In this document: positions 34,297-46,985 of the stretch, in pieces
Numbering within the stretch: the stretch's first letter is position 1
Layout: each line of letters starts with the position of its first letter
Assembly: GCA_963969595.1 (NCBI GenBank)
Contig: OZ018411.1
Location: 1,242,501 to 1,306,500 of the forward strand
Source: Neckera pumila
Taxonomy: Eukaryota; Streptophyta; Bryopsida; Hypnales; Neckeraceae
Length of the DNA: 64,000 nt
Direction: 5' to 3'
Notes under the pieces: generated by a model
The model's database searches: none
The model's input: only the letters and a program-made list of their open reading frames with translations
Told to the model about the DNA's origin: nothing
Position numbers and translations under genes: made by a program

Positions 34297-37200
34297 TTAC
34301 CAACGATCTGGACGCTCTTCTGCAGGTCGACCACTCCCAACAGCAGGGCGCTGCCCCAGAGGACGGCCTGCGGTAAACCGAGGGGGAGCATAAGCTCCAG
34401 GCCGAGGAGGCTCGTACGCATCTCCCCGCTCTCCCCGCGCACCCGGAGCTTCATAAGCAGCACGCCGGACTGGAGGCTGATAGGCTCCTCCCGGGGGAGG
34501 ACCATCGGGGTCACCCTGGCGACCGCGAGGCGGCTGATAGCGGTTCGAAGGAGGAGGAGCGTCACCCTCGCCTTCCACCTGGCGATCCGTTTCCCGGGAC
34601 GGAGCGAAGCCGCCTCGGCCAAACACAGGCCGACGTTCCTCCAGATGGGGACGAACGTCTCGGCGGTCACGCTCATCACGCCGCAGATCCTCACCACTCT
34701 CCATCTTCTTGCGAAGGGAAGGCGGGATGAACTTCCCAGGCTTGTCATCGAGCCGGGCACGCAAAGCCTCCTCCCTCTCGCGCTTCTCTCTCTCCTCGGC
34801 TGCGATCTCGGCCTGACGTTGCTTCGCAGCCATTTCCTCCAATTTCGCACGACGCTCGGCTTCTTCCTTGCGTTTGCGCTCTTCCTCTGAAAAAACAAAC
34901 AAGCGGTTCTTCAACAGGGTCTCGACCCCATATAGATACGAGTCACTCTCCATAACAATCCCCTTCGTAATCCTCGCGAATTGAAGAGTAAATAAACACC
35001 GAGTTCAAATTCCAAGAATGTCATTATTCCCATAACCACTACTTAGATATCCCTTGCTTGGAATGATGGACCAACAAACCACTACTGCTCTGAACGCACA
35101 TCTCATTTCCAATGGGAACCAGAACTTTCTACAAAAGAAAAAAACACAACTTCCAAACGCTTCTCAGCCTCTACCCATTCGACTTACAGACAATCATATT
35201 TAGGATGTATGTACTCGAACATTGTCGAAGAACACCAAAATAGGACTACCTACAGTTAATAAGCATTACAGACAGTGGCAAGTATCCACTAAAGCAGAAA
35301 CCAAATACCCACCTTCCCGCTTTCGAGACTCCTCTTCTTCCTGAATCTTCAAAAGACGCTGCTCCTCAAGTCTTTTGAAGTACTCCTTCTTGCGACGGAT
35401 TTCACGTTCCTGGGATCTCATAGCCCGCTCCTCAGCAAGCCTTTCCTCCCGCAAACGCTTTAACCTCTCAAACTCCCCTTTGCGCCGGCTCACGACTTGA
35501 ACTTGGAAAACGTCCTGAAATTCCAAGAAAACGGACAGGCATCACAGTCAGATTCAACGAGAAGACGGTCACAAAGAATTGGGCATACAAAGCAGGACCG
35601 ACGAAACATACCTTGTCTGCGACCATTCGAATAATCCGGTTCTTCTCAACCACATCGGTCTCGTGCTGCTTCCTGCTCTGCTCGATGGCTTGCTGCAAAG
35701 AAACCAAAACAAACGTAGTATTAATATCAAGAAAAATCACAAACGAACACAAGTATCGATCCGACCAAGCGCCTGCTGCGAACCCACCTCCTGCTGCTGT
35801 TGATAAAAGCTCTCGTCATCCCGGAGACGCTTGTGGTAAGCCTCTTCGATCAAGGGTCTCTCCTCCTCCCGCTTGGCACGTTCCAAATGGTCCATAGTCT
35901 TCGAGAGCTTCAGAAGCTTGCGCTCCATCTCCTGACGCTCCTTCATTTGCTCACTCAAAGCCTCTTCCATAAGCAGCTGCTTGGTCAGTTTCGTAACGTC
36001 CTGCAAATTCATCCATCCATTGACTTCACTCAACACTTGTTCACCCACTTGACATACAAGCTCCACATCGGAATCCACCAGGACTCCATAAAATACGACT
36101 AGAATAACAACAAAGCCCGAGGGAAAACCGATGCAAGTGACGGCGGCACAGCAATAACGAGCAGAAAACGAGAGAAGCAGTCGCTTACTCCATCCACAGC
36201 AACTCCTTTCTTGCCCTTCTTGCCCTTCCGTTTCTCAGCCTCAGCGAGCAACGCCCGCGCTTCTTCGAGTTCCTTCTCTTCAATCTCTTTGCGAATCCTC
36301 GCTTCCTCTCGCCTAGCGGACTCGTTCTGCAGCCTCTTAGCCTCAGCTTCTTCGGTCAGACGTTGCTGCTTCAGCCGCTTCGACTCTTCCTCTCTCTCCT
36401 ATTGGGGGGAGGGAAAAAAAAGCAGAAAAACATCATTCTTCTACACTTCAGTCCCCAAGAATCGAAGGAAAAGACATTCACTCGAATCAGATTCCAAACT
36501 CTGGACATCACATTGTCACTGCTAAACGGAGCTAACTTGGAAAAAACAATAAACTTGGCGGAACTCTGGCCAGCTGCGACTTGACAAAGCCAAAAAACGA
36601 ACCATTTCAAGCATCTGTCGCTCCTGTTCTTCTTTACGACGCTCGATCAAAACCTTGCGCGCAAGAAGCTTCTTATGTTCCTTCTCGACCACCGCTTGAA
36701 GCTCACCGAAAGGTAAAATCTGCTTCGATGGCCTCTCGAAGGTAGGTGGGTGGATCATCAAACAAGCCTTCTTCAACCTCTTGGCAAGAATGGTAAGGTG
36801 GTTCTTCACTTTCTCAGATTCCAAATCCTGAAAAAATCCAAAAGACATGATAAACAAAAACATTACAAGGCCATTTGCAGACTGGCGAACTCAAACACAG
36901 TAGAGATTTCGAGGAAACATGAAGGTGCGAAGAGTTTACCTGACTGCCGAAGCTCACAACTTCTCGCAAATGATCCACCTTCATTTGCACATAATTGTAC
37001 TTCACGGCCTCCACGATCAACTTCTCCACAGTCGAGAAATCGAAAAAGCTCACCATTCGAGTCAGTTCGGAGATTTTCATGGTGGAATAGACTTGGGATG
37101 CCTGCGTTGCACGAATCGAGATTAAGAGTTACTAACAATGATCATAAACACAGGTCAGTCCCAACTTGTAACAGAACAAGCCATCCAGAAAGCAACAAGA

Positions 37201-40200
37201 CATCCACCTGCGACTGGAACCAACTCCAGGAGCTAGTGATGACCGTTATCAACAAGGCAAATGAAACGTTATAAAAGAAACAAACATGAAGCAGCCGAAA
37301 AGAACACTGCACTCAAAAGGGCCAAAAATAACAACAGGGGAACGAAAACGTACCTGCTGAAGAACTCGGAGAGTGGTGAGCCTTTCCAGAGCCGGGACGT
37401 ACTGCTCAAGATGCACCTCTGGAACAGGGGAGGCTGACGACAACTTATCACTCAAACTCGGCAGTTTCGAAAGTACGGGTTGAGCTCTCGCGGCTAGGTC
37501 CAGAGGATGAAACTCGTTCTCCAACAGAGCATACAAATCCCTCACCTCCGCTGAAACATAGGTCATCACACCTTTGGAAACCTGAAAAGGAAACAACAGA
37601 TATACACAAACAAGCATGAGAAGGACGAGAACCACAACCAGACACATGAAGAGTTCAAGAATAAATACCGGAGACAGAGGAGGATGCACAAGAAAATCTC
37701 ATGAAAACATCAGCACTAATGAGCATCCCAAAATATCTGCCGGACTCAAAACATCTCCACCATTCACAATCTAGGATCACAAGAGAAAAGAATAAAGCAA
37801 AACGAAGAACGACACCTATAGTGTCCTTCCAACTTCAAGAGAGCCTCCACATACAGAACGACCAATTAGGGACTTACAAGTTCAGAAAGAAGAGCTCCCC
37901 GAGACAGCTGCAAAATGGCAAAAGCAACACAACTTTTAGAATATGAACATGGGACTTAGAAATAGATATCTCTAGAGGGTTATCCGGTTCCTCACTTACT
38001 GCAGAAAAAACGATCCGTGTAAGAAAATAAAGGAACTCCGACAAGAGGAAGAGACAAACACCGAAGAAAACGGTTTCGTAACAAGATTCCAAAGGCAGTT
38101 TAGCAACAACATTATTCATCTTCCCCTCAGTTACTTACCACTTCCCGAGAATCTTTCTTCGCATCTAAATTGAAACCCAAAATGTTAGCCATCCGAATGT
38201 TCCTGTCCTTTTCCATCTCCAACTCGAAATGGTGGGCACCATGCTTGCGGTCATAAGGGGGGACAGCAAGAGTCGCCAACACAACAGACGACGCCATCAG
38301 CTGCATGTCCTTGGCGGTCAGATTCTTGTTGTAACTCTTCTGTAGATTGTACAGCTTGTACCAGGCGTAAGCATGGTACAGGTGACTGTCAGACACCCAA
38401 TAGATTTGAGTCAACTTCGCGTAGTAGATGGCCATCATTTGCGGTTTGGGGGTTCTTTTCACCATGGACATCAGTCCATGAATATCCTCGACAGAGCGGA
38501 AGGCTTCCTGGAAAATAGAAAAGGTCAACAGCAGTCAGTGGATCCAGCCTGATAAGTTTTCAACGACAGTTCAAGAACTCAATCCAACTACTGCTGCACG
38601 AGAACCACGTGGGATTTCAATAAACCGAGTCTCCACGAAAACGATCTATCAAAATGACACTGTCATCATGAAGTCTAGGTACTCTGGAGCAGCTACAACT
38701 CAGAAATAGATCGGTACGGATTCAATTGGCACGCACTGTGGCATCAGCATATCAGAATGGACTTCCCAAACACTGAAAATGTAGAATCAAGCAGTATCAC
38801 GGTCCGTGCAAGCGAAAGTAGGAACCGCACCTGCCATAGCTCGAGCTCAGTGGCTATCTTCAGCTGCTCAAACCTAGTCTCAAGGTACAACTGCAGACTT
38901 TCGGGCTGAGTCAGATCAGGTCGATCACGCTGATCCCGGTACTTGTTCAGATTGGTAAGGTGGTTACGAAGAATCTCACACAAACGTCGAAACTCAGTGG
39001 TACGCTTGTATTGAAGACAAAACTGAAACGCCCGGTGAGCTGTCATCTGCGAGCATTACAAATCAAGGTCAGAATCCCACCAGAAAACAGCCGACGGCAA
39101 AATGAGACTGAAACATGGTTTCTCGAGACGCAGGACAACTGGACCAATGAAAAAGAGAAGCAGACGCCCAGGAAACCCATGCTCCACAATATGGACACTC
39201 CTTCCAGTGGGAAAAAATATCGACAGGTCTCCGGACCAACTCAATCTCCTGAATGTTGGTCATTGAGTCAACTAAAAGTCCCGAGGTAGCTGGAGCAAAA
39301 AGAAACCAGAAGGCCACCGACTCGAGGCTAGACGGGACAAAATAGGACTAAAGTAGCAATAACAACAAGGACTACGCAACCAGAGGCGAAGGCCCTGTAG
39401 CACTGCCTCGCTTGTCGAGCAAGGTCCTAATCAAGGAGTCGACTACTCCAGAGTCTCGGTCCAGAGACAACGAAGGGCTACACCATGGGTTGCTGCAAAA
39501 GAACTCGAATATGTCCCAACCTACTCTATGGCACGTCAAAAGACACCGGAATAATACATTAAAACTTCAAGGACTGAAAGCAGATACAATTAACAATGCT
39601 TCTTAGCATCTCGTTTCTAGGCTTGGTTGGCAGGTCGAACTCTCACAGGAACATTCGGCTCTGTCCCAACGCTTTATAAACACAAGGGAAAAATAGAACA
39701 AGAAGTGAATCCGCATTCCCGGGAGCTGCACTTACAGCATATAAGGACTCCAACTTCGAGTTGTTCCGCAAAATCTCCAACACCGTTCGGTAAGTCTCCC
39801 ACAGAAATTTGAACCAGGGGGTCACAGTTTCGCGGTCAGACCGTTCCTTGCCCTTCTCGCCACTCACATAACTCAACATCAAGTCCTCAGGCCTTTTCTC
39901 GGCCTCCAAGTCCTCCACATCGAGGGTCACTTCGGCAGCCGCCGCTTGAGCTTGCGCAGCCTCGGCACGCTCGCTGGACAGCTGAAGGAAGTACTTGATC
40001 ACTTCCTCCAAAGAACTCACATTCACTTGCTGACACACGATACGGTACTGAATAAGCCCATCTTTCGCAAACCGGCCCTTCTTCATGTCCACACAGAGTT
40101 CCACATACTTGAACATAATCTTCTCGAGCGTCTTCTGCCATGCTCGGTACCTCTTCGACGTGATCAGGTCGTGAAGCGCTTGCAAAGCAGCCTGCTTTTG

Positions 40201-41272
40201 ACCCACGTTCATCAACTCTGACACATTGCCAAAATCCAACAGTCAGTCAAGCCAACAACAAGGGCACTCCACACCATCTTCACCATTCAACTCCCTCATT
40301 TCTCGAAATCACGCATGTTCCAGCAGCTTCACCAGTCGTTCTATTGAACTGGAATCTATGATTCAGAGTGACACCAACACAGTATCCCACAGACTGAATG
40401 AACTGTTCTTCTGTGTACCTTGGGACCACCATCAAGAAGCTTTGGAGTGAATACCCACTCCATCACTCCATCAACGAATGGCCAGTCAACAAGTGGCTCC
40501 TAGAAAGAGGCAAAGCTTATCAATTAAGTGAAGTTCCGATCTCGTCCATCAATAGGTAAAACGATCACGGTGTTTGAATGATCACGAAAACTTTAAGAAA
40601 AGTGATTCACACACTGGATAGAATGAATCTAAACCGAATAATAGGTATACTGATATCCAGTGACTACATCATGTGGAAACGCATTTCGGATTCATCTAAG
40701 CGCAATCCGTCAATCTCATGGGTATCGAGATTTTCCCAACAATCAAGGAACCCGTGTACCGTAGTCTATTAGGTCAGAATGACCTCGGGACAGAGATCCA
40801 AACACAGTGCTGTCTAACGAAAATTACCCCCTGAAAATATCCCCTGAAATCAAATTATCTTCCACTAAGCCCACTACTTCTCGTATCTTTACATATTCGT
40901 GGCCACTCTGATATTTTAGGGTTTCAAAAATTATAGGTTGTTCCATAGACAGATAAATCGATCACTATCGCGGAACAGAAGGCGAAATCTTCACTCTCCA
41001 CTGCCTGTACGAATTCGCGACCATGGCACCCAACTTCCGAACCCTAACTCGTTTGCTCAAAGACCGAAGAGGCCACAGACACCACTTCCGAGGTGATTCG
41101 ATCCGTCAGCACAACGCGGAAGTCATGAATGGCCACGAATTAAGTGCAAATTACAGCAGCAGCTACACGACTACAAAAGCCTTAATCCGTAACGAGAGAG
41201 TGCTGGAGAGATTGTGGCGAATGTACCTTCAGCTCGTTTGAGCGCATTTTCGGGCTTGGCGAAGGTCGCCAT
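34297..41272 (-). CDS. EIF3A: Eukaryotic translation initiation factor 3 subunit A (13 exons, complete)
   Basis: eIF3a is the largest core subunit of eIF3; it binds the 40S subunit and scaffolds the PCI-MPN core. Exons (minus strand): 41272-41227, 40217-39736, 39046-38831, 38507-38139, 37907-37878, 37581-37354, 37101-36940, 36827-36603, 36398-36189, 36000-35788, 35692-35612, 35514-35313, 34886-34297. All have GT-AG borders and matching phases, and give 1018 codons including TAA. The N-terminus [20 protein letters not shown] matches the family (PENALKRA). [18 protein letters not shown] and [12 protein letters not shown] are strongly conserved. The PCI-domain region is about residues 250-520 (ending [20 protein letters not shown]). 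A long charged coiled coil follows (540-880), and then a Pro/Gly/Arg-rich tail ([18 protein letters not shown]). FIPPSLRKK precedes the tail. Length is close to that of plant eIF3a. Intron 1 is about 1 kb; the others are 75-430 bases. Confidence 0.96.
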
Positions 41273-41427
41273 GGTGACGGAACGGGAGATCGTCTCCGAC
41301 CACGCCCTGGCGATGGAATTGACGCGGAGCTCCCCGACGGGAGAGGAGAAAGGGAGAAAGGGCGAGGGAGGGAGCTTGACGGGGCACAAGAGCGCAAGCA
41401 AGCTCCAGCAACGGAACGCGCAGGAAT

Positions 41428-41436
41428 AAACCCTAA
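41428..41436. promoter_or_regulatory. telo-box upstream of eIF3a
   Basis: AAACCCTAA, the plant telo-box found in promoters and leaders of many translation genes, lies about 155 bases upstream of the eIF3a start codon. A related AACCCTAAC is in intron 1 at about 41039. The function is inferred from the known association with ribosomal and translation-factor genes. Confidence 0.5.
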
Positions 41437-41724
41437 TGCGCGGGCGCCGCTGGGATACCCTTGGATCGGTCCTGATCGTACAGTGGACGGCCCCAATGGA
41501 AATGGACGATGTGACCTGGATATATGAATTGCAATGGCAACAGTGTTTTGGATGTAAGGTACGGTGAAAAGACCCAAAATCGTCAATATAAGCACTTCAA
41601 CATCGTTGCAGGCACCTTTTCCTAAAAATTATAAGTTTGTAGTAGTAGCAAGTGAAAATTATGAATAAATAAAAATAAAAATAAAAATTGGATGTGGCAT
41701 GTAATCAATACCTTAAATGAGGCT

Positions 41725-42044
41725 GTTTGTTTTGTTTTGTTTTGTTTTGTTTTGTTTTGTTTTGTTTTGTTTGTAGCGTAGACAACTTCCTAACCATGCG
41801 TCCCCCAGCCGCATGCTTGGTACCGTCGGAAAGCTCTTGCCGAGGAGGGGTGCACCGGCTTGGTTTCGTGGCGTTTGGAGTGGTGGTGCAAAATGTTTTG
41901 TTTTGTTTTGTTTTGTTTTGTTTGTAGCATAGACAACTTCCTAACCATGCGTCCTCTGGCCGCGTGCTTGGTACCGTCAGAAAGCTCTCGCCGAGGAGGG
42001 GTGCACTGGCTTGGTTTCGTGGCATTTGGAGCAGTGGTGCAAAA
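41725..42044. repeat. Two tandem 151-bp units, each a (GTTTT)n tract plus a 122-bp block
   Basis: Unit 1 is (GTTTT)n at 41725-41772 plus a block at 41773-41893. Unit 2 is a shorter (GTTTT)n at 41895-41923 plus a block at 41924-42044. The blocks (both contain GACAACTTCCTAACCATGCG and GCCGAGGAGGGGTGCAC) differ at about 11 of 122 positions, nearly all transitions. Open frames here are created by the repeats. The blocks are GC-rich compared with their surroundings. Confidence 0.9.
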
Positions 42045-42124
42045 GTTATTGAATTTCAAAGTATTTATTGATTAAAAAATTAGAAAATTACTTTTATTTT
42101 GATTTTGGTGGCGTTCTTGGTAGT

Positions 42125-42192
42125 GGGAGTGGAACCGGGAGTAGAACTGGGAGTAGAATCGGAAGTAGAACCAGGAGTGGAACCGGGAGTAG
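42125..42192. repeat. 12-bp minisatellite, about 5.7 copies
   Basis: Unit GGGAGTAGAACC with variants (GGAGTGGAACC, GGAAGTAGAACC). The array starts just after the pair of 151-bp units. Confidence 0.9.
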
Positions 42193-42285
42193 ATGAAAAT
42201 TGGGCCAATGGCACAGGGTCACACTAGTTTCTATGAGTTTTCAAAGTGTTGACTCCTTAGACCATTGCATTACAAAAAATGGTGA

Positions 42286-42348
42286 CCCTCAAAGGGGCTG
42301 CTTCCCTTTGAGAAGTTCCCCTCAGGGAGGTGGCAGCCCCTTTGAGGG
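42286..42348. repeat. 16-bp perfect inverted repeat with 31-base loop
   Basis: Arms CCCTCAAAGGGGCTGC (42286-42301) and GCAGCCCCTTTGAGGG (42333-42348). Related motifs (CCCTTCAAAGGGGCTG near 33157, AGCCCTTTTGAGGGCT near 42748) suggest a dispersed repeat. Confidence 0.8.
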
Positions 42349-42359
42349 GAACACCTTTG

Positions 42360-43600
42360 TGAATGAACAGGGTTGTCCTATAAAAAAATAATAAAAAATA
42401 ATAATATTAATATTATATTAATATTATTATAAAAGTATTAAAATAATAAAAAATAATAATATAAAAAATAAAAAATATTAAAATAATAATTAAATGATTA
42501 AAATAAATTAATTCTCAAATTAGCATGCTAATGTGGTCGCCATGGTGCCACATCAAATTCAAAAAAAAAATTAATTAATTTTTTTTTTTAAACTTATTTT
42601 TTTTATATATTTTTTAAATATTAAAAAAAACCCTCAGTGCACTGTGGGATGCTGTTCAAGCCCTCCTGTTTGTTGGGGGGGGGAATTTTTTTATTTTTTT
42701 TCTAAAAAAAAAAAAAATTTAGTCGTTGTTCCCTCGTTCCCCTCACTTACAGCCCTTTTGAGGGCTCCAATTCTTCCTAATGAAACTGTCACATAAGTGG
42801 ACCCTAAACCAAAATCTGCAAAAATTAGTAGTTAGCAGATGAGAGTTAAGTATGTGTTCTTTAAATGAAAGTTAAGCATTTGAAGGACACCTTAATGGAA
42901 GGCTAGGGACAGATTTAGTAGTAGTCTAGGGTACAAGAATGGGAACATGGATGCTTTGGGGTAGTTCTTCCTTATGAGATCCTAAAATTCTCCAAAATAA
43001 GTGTATGAACATGGTTCTTATTAGCTTGAATCTATGCCAAACATTGGGACATAGTAGTTAGAAGTGTTTTTACAAATATATAACATAAAATTACAAATAA
43101 AAGCAAAATAATCATGAGTACATTGATTTTTGTATAGGAGGTAAAATTTATATGAAATTAAAAGCAGAATTATATAGATGGAATTGCCTATGATTACTAT
43201 TTTACAAAACCTTGAAAGAACAAGACCTATCATTAAGGTACTTGGGCAAAAATTTCTATTTCAAAATATTGGAGTGCCTTGGAGTATAATGGTACAATAT
43301 GTGAAATTAAGTTTAGTTACAGTAAATGTGGTGTCTGTTTTATAAAATTTGGGTATGCACTCCCTAACATTGAATTGACTTTAAGTGTCCATTTTCAAAT
43401 TTTTTCTGAAGAAAATTAGAGAAGGAGAAAAGTGCATATAGATGCTTCCTACACACCTTCACGAGCAAAATTTGGAAATTCATCACCAATTACTTTCAAT
43501 AAACTATCATGTAAAAATATGAAAATTGACTTAAAAAATTTGCCAAAAATAGAATATTGATTTTTTGAAATTGAAATTTGGTATATTTGATTGAAAATGA
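42360..43600. other. Gene-poor DNA with simple A/T sequence
   Basis: 42380-42500 is composed of ATA/ATTA simple sequence; 42560-42720 has several A and T runs and a G run. From 42780 to 43600 I see no gene; minus-strand open frames at 43021 and 43449 are AT-rich and not protein-like. Confidence 0.5.
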
Positions 43601-44077
43601 TTAATCCGTGAAGGACCAAGGCCTTTTTTTTTTGGCCAAAAAGCACTCAAAATTGCCATTTCTACTGCAAGAGTAAAAAAATTCAAAATTGATTTTTTTG
43701 CACATCTAATTGTAGGATCTTACACTAAACTAGTATGAGAATACATGGAAAAGATTTCAGAAAGTTTGTATACATGTTGCAAGATATGTGCGTTTCAAGT
43801 GAAGAAAACCAAATTTTTGCACATTGCGAGACTGGATTATTAGACTTTGAACCTTCTTAACTTAAATTTTTTGCACTACAAAGTTTTGAAATTTCAATCA
43901 TAATGATGGAGAATTGAGTTGAAAATCTAGGAAAAATAAGTTCAAATAACTTAATTTTTCATTCTTAAGACTAAACTTTAAAAAAGTTTCAAATAATCAT
44001 GACAAAAATTGAGGACGTAGATACCTACCCAAAATCCAATTTGTTCTTTGAAGGGACATTTGTCCTCTAGGGATTAC
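43601..44077 (-). mobile_element. Degenerate inverted copy of the TTAA-bounded family (copy F)
   Basis: In reverse complement it matches the right part of the 30383-31316 element (AATGGCAATTTTGAGTGC, AGATCCTACAATTAGATGTG) and then its left part (GGACAAATGTCCC, TCATGATTATTTGAAAC). The middle is deleted. It begins TTAATCCGTGAAGGACCAAG, so the terminal inverted repeat has decayed. Confidence 0.7.
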
Positions 44078-45344
44078 AAAAATAGTAATCATTATGCTTA
44101 TAAAATTTACCGTTCATAATCTACATTGTGCAAAATTCTTTGAATGGCTCAAATAATCAAGTGCATATCATTTCTTTTGGATATTGTACATTTTAGTCAA
44201 GACTTTGTAGAAGTCAGTCTTAAAAAAGGGCCAAAATTAGGTGTAGTTACCTTAAAAAAATTGCACACATACTCAAGAAAAGAGGTCCTCAAACTACCCT
44301 TTAAAATGCCTAGTCTAAATTCCATTTCTAAAGCCACAACTCTTCTCCCAAAAGGCAAACAAGCTTGGCTAAAGAAATTGTGCCTCTATGTTGGTATGTC
44401 CAAGTGAACAGAGATGATTATGGAAAGTGAAGGATGCAAAGCTCAAACATGGTGAACTATGGATTTTAGACTATTGCAGGCCTTGGCCATTTTTTAAAGA
44501 GACCGTTTAATTTCTAGCTGTTGCAAACTTAAGGCCAAGGTAGAGGACTCTAATTTCTATGGCCCTAAGAGAGTTGTTGAGGCTACTTGATTAAAGTATG
44601 AGTGCAGATGACTTTAGAGCAAATCAATATAGTTACAACAACAAATCATTGTTGTAGTTTATTAGCTAGAGTAAACTTGCCAATATTGCACATATCCAAA
44701 AACTAGACAACAATTGTTGACATTTATTGCAAAATATCTACACGATTCAACCACTAATTCAATGCGATGGGAACAAAATTTTATGTCACTACCCAATGAC
44801 CGCACATTGTGCAGTGAAGGATTGCAAGGAATTTTTAACTAGATTTCAGTTTCTTTGCCTTTAAATTGCAATAAAATTTGTAAGAATAAATCTTTTTATA
44901 CTTCATTTTTTGAAGGTGAATCTTAACATTACATTTAATAATCACGCCAAATTTCAAAACGTGCAATGTCTCTATATTTGTGAAGAGAAGGATTTGAATT
45001 TGTCTTTGCAACAATTGACAAATTTACTCTAGTTTGGGTCTTCCATCCACATTGAATAGGCTTGAGTCAAATGACTATGTGTGATGGGACAGAAAGATGG
45101 CATTCTAAGAATTTTTTTCCTTAAATTGGTTAGTTGTAGTTTGAAAATTTATGACAAATTTAACAATAGGCATATAATTTCATCTTCAAATAAATAAAAA
45201 TTCACGCACAAATAGATAAAAATAGAGGATATGGAATATAGGATTTGAAGTTTGACAAAATGATAATGGATTCTATTTTGAAGTATTAACCTTTGAATGA
45301 AATTTTATGTTTATTTTTTAAAGATGAAATCACTTGTATAATGT
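44078..45344. other. Intergenic, no gene seen
   Basis: AT-rich throughout. One open frame at 44144-44407 (+) lacks homology that I can recognise and has the composition of its surroundings. Confidence 0.5.
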
Positions 45345-45497
45345 ATCATTAGAAGAGATTTGAGGTCTCCAAGAGCCCGCGAGTTATCCTGCGTTTCCAC
45401 GCTGTGGAACGCAAGAAAGTTGCTGGGCTGACATAGTCAAGAGAGTGCCACGTCATTTTCAAAAAAAAAAAAAAATTGCTTAAAATGATATTTTGGG

Positions 45498-45557
<60 letters not shown>

Positions 45558-45698
45558 TTTATTTTTTATTTTTTTATTTTTTTATTTTTTATTTTTTTTA
45601 AAATTCTGACAGCCTGTACCGGCTGTTCTCAGAATCGGGACAGCATTGGAAATGTACTTGAAACGGCCCTCTAATGCCCTCAAATCTCTTTTAATGAT
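45345..45698. mobile_element. 354-bp element with 21-bp inverted ends
   Basis: The ends 45345-45365 (core AAGAGATTTGAGG) and 45678-45698 (core CCTCAAATCTCTTTT) are inverted repeats of 21 bases with one mismatch. Inside are a GC-rich hairpin (45390-45413, TGCGTTTCCAC / GTGGAACGCA), GTGCCACGTCATTTT followed by an A tract, a (TA)n tract at 45500-45554, and T-rich sequence. No target duplication is clear, so the superfamily is unassigned. Confidence 0.6.
45500..45554. repeat. (TA)n microsatellite
   Basis: About 27 uninterrupted TA units inside the inverted-repeat element at 45345-45698. Confidence 0.95.
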
Positions 45699-46539
45699 AG
45701 GTAAAAGTTAGATGTTGTTATCATTTAGAATTGTGGGTATACATCTTCAGCTCCAAATTTTATATAGTATTGCCATATTTGGGAAATTTATCAAATATTC
45801 TATGTGGAATAGAAACTAAGCATTAGATGTTTCTATTTGTTAGTTCTATGGAGAGCTCTGCTCAAAAGTAAGAGAAATCATTTTCCATGTCAAGTAAGGG
45901 AAATAACTAAAATACATTGTAAAGGTATACTATTTTTTAATAAACTACCAACATCTCTATTAATTTTAATAATTCATATGACTTGAATTTAATTCAATGA
46001 TGTGAATATAGCATTAGTAATGTTGTACACAATAAACATGGATGGAGACCATCTGTTCTTCAATATGAAGAAGGATTGTTTGACCATCCAAAGAACAATA
46101 TTAGTGTGTCTTATTAGAGTCAGATTGTATGGCTAGAAATACATTTTGCAACCTATTTGCAACGTATTGTAAAGAGCAAGAATAAGAGCAAGCTTATGTA
46201 TAGAATAGGGGGCTAGTGGACCTCACTAATGATTGGTGGAGATCAGTATTCCAGAAGAACCAGACTCCCATTCCATTGGTCATAGATTAGGTTCACAAGC
46301 CCTTGGCTCCATATGTAAGCCAATTCTATAGACCTATATATACATTAAATTATAAATTGTTTGTTTTGCTCAAAAAACTCTACACAAGGAGGGTTGCATG
46401 GGCTTTTTTTGTGGCTTTTAGACCTACGATCTGAAAGTTATGGAATTTTGAGTTATTTTTTAATTAAAAACTCAAAATTCTTTATTTATTTTTATTTTCA
46501 GTGTGGCAAGGTACACTAATATCATATGAGCCTTCAAAT
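45699..46539. other. Intergenic, no gene seen
   Basis: AT-rich, many stops in all frames, no repeats recognised. Confidence 0.5.
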
Positions 46540-46774
46540 GGTCGGGGGTGAACTGACCTCCTTGCTCGGCCCGCCCAAGTCATTCTAGAGGTGCATGGAA
46601 CAAAAAAAAACCCTATTTTGTGCTTGATTAATTTACCTTCTACACCTCTCCTTGCTAATTTGGGGCCTATGGTTGCAAATATGAATTCAGAATTTGCAAA
46701 TTTCTTCATGCGTGGAAAATTAAAAAATTCAGAGTTTCCCCTGGGGGCCCAGAGAGGGGTCAGTTCACCCCGGC
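46540..46774. mobile_element. Inverted-repeat element related to that at 33201 (hAT-like MITE)
   Basis: Inverted ends GGGGTGAACTGACC (46545-46558) and GGTCAGTTCACCCC (46758-46771) are perfect over 14 bases. Just outside are CCTTCAAAT and CCTTCAATT, a probable 8- or 9-bp target duplication with one mismatch. The interior shares ACACCTCTCC, GCTAATTTGGG and TTGCAAATATGAA with the element at 33201-33440. It has no ORF of its own. It ends about 210 bases upstream of the maturase start codon and may be part of that gene's promoter region. Confidence 0.65.
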
Positions 46775-46924
46775 CCTTCAATTGTGGGCAAGATTTTGTT
46801 TTCCAAACTTGTCAGTGTTCCCACACTTGTCATAGATTACGAAAAACCGACCTTCGGTACCCTATAACCGCCTATCGTCTTCTCCAGACGACAAGCTCCT
46901 GAATGCGAGCCCTAAAACATATAA

Positions 46925-46934
46925 TTAGGGTTTT
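46925..46934. promoter_or_regulatory. telo-box-like motif upstream of the maturase gene
   Basis: TTAGGGTTTT (AAAACCCTAA on the other strand), about 50 bases before the start codon; a plant telo-box in a leader position. Confidence 0.4.
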
Positions 46935-46985
46935 TTCAGTTCGACAGATGTGCATCGTGTTGCACTGGCTTGAGCGGTGAACATC

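Noticed and set aside
34195..34898. Open frames in three registers over the last eIF3a exon (231 aa on +, 202 aa on -)
   Set aside because: They are shadows of the GC-rich, Pro/Arg/Gly-rich eIF3a C-terminus, which is in frame with the other twelve exons; the alternatives have repetitive, unnatural composition.
41705..42075. Phe/Val/Leu-rich ORFs (FCFVLFCFVLF) and matching minus-strand frames
   Set aside because: Created by the (GTTTT)n tracts and the tandem duplicate; no protein-like sequence outside the repeat.
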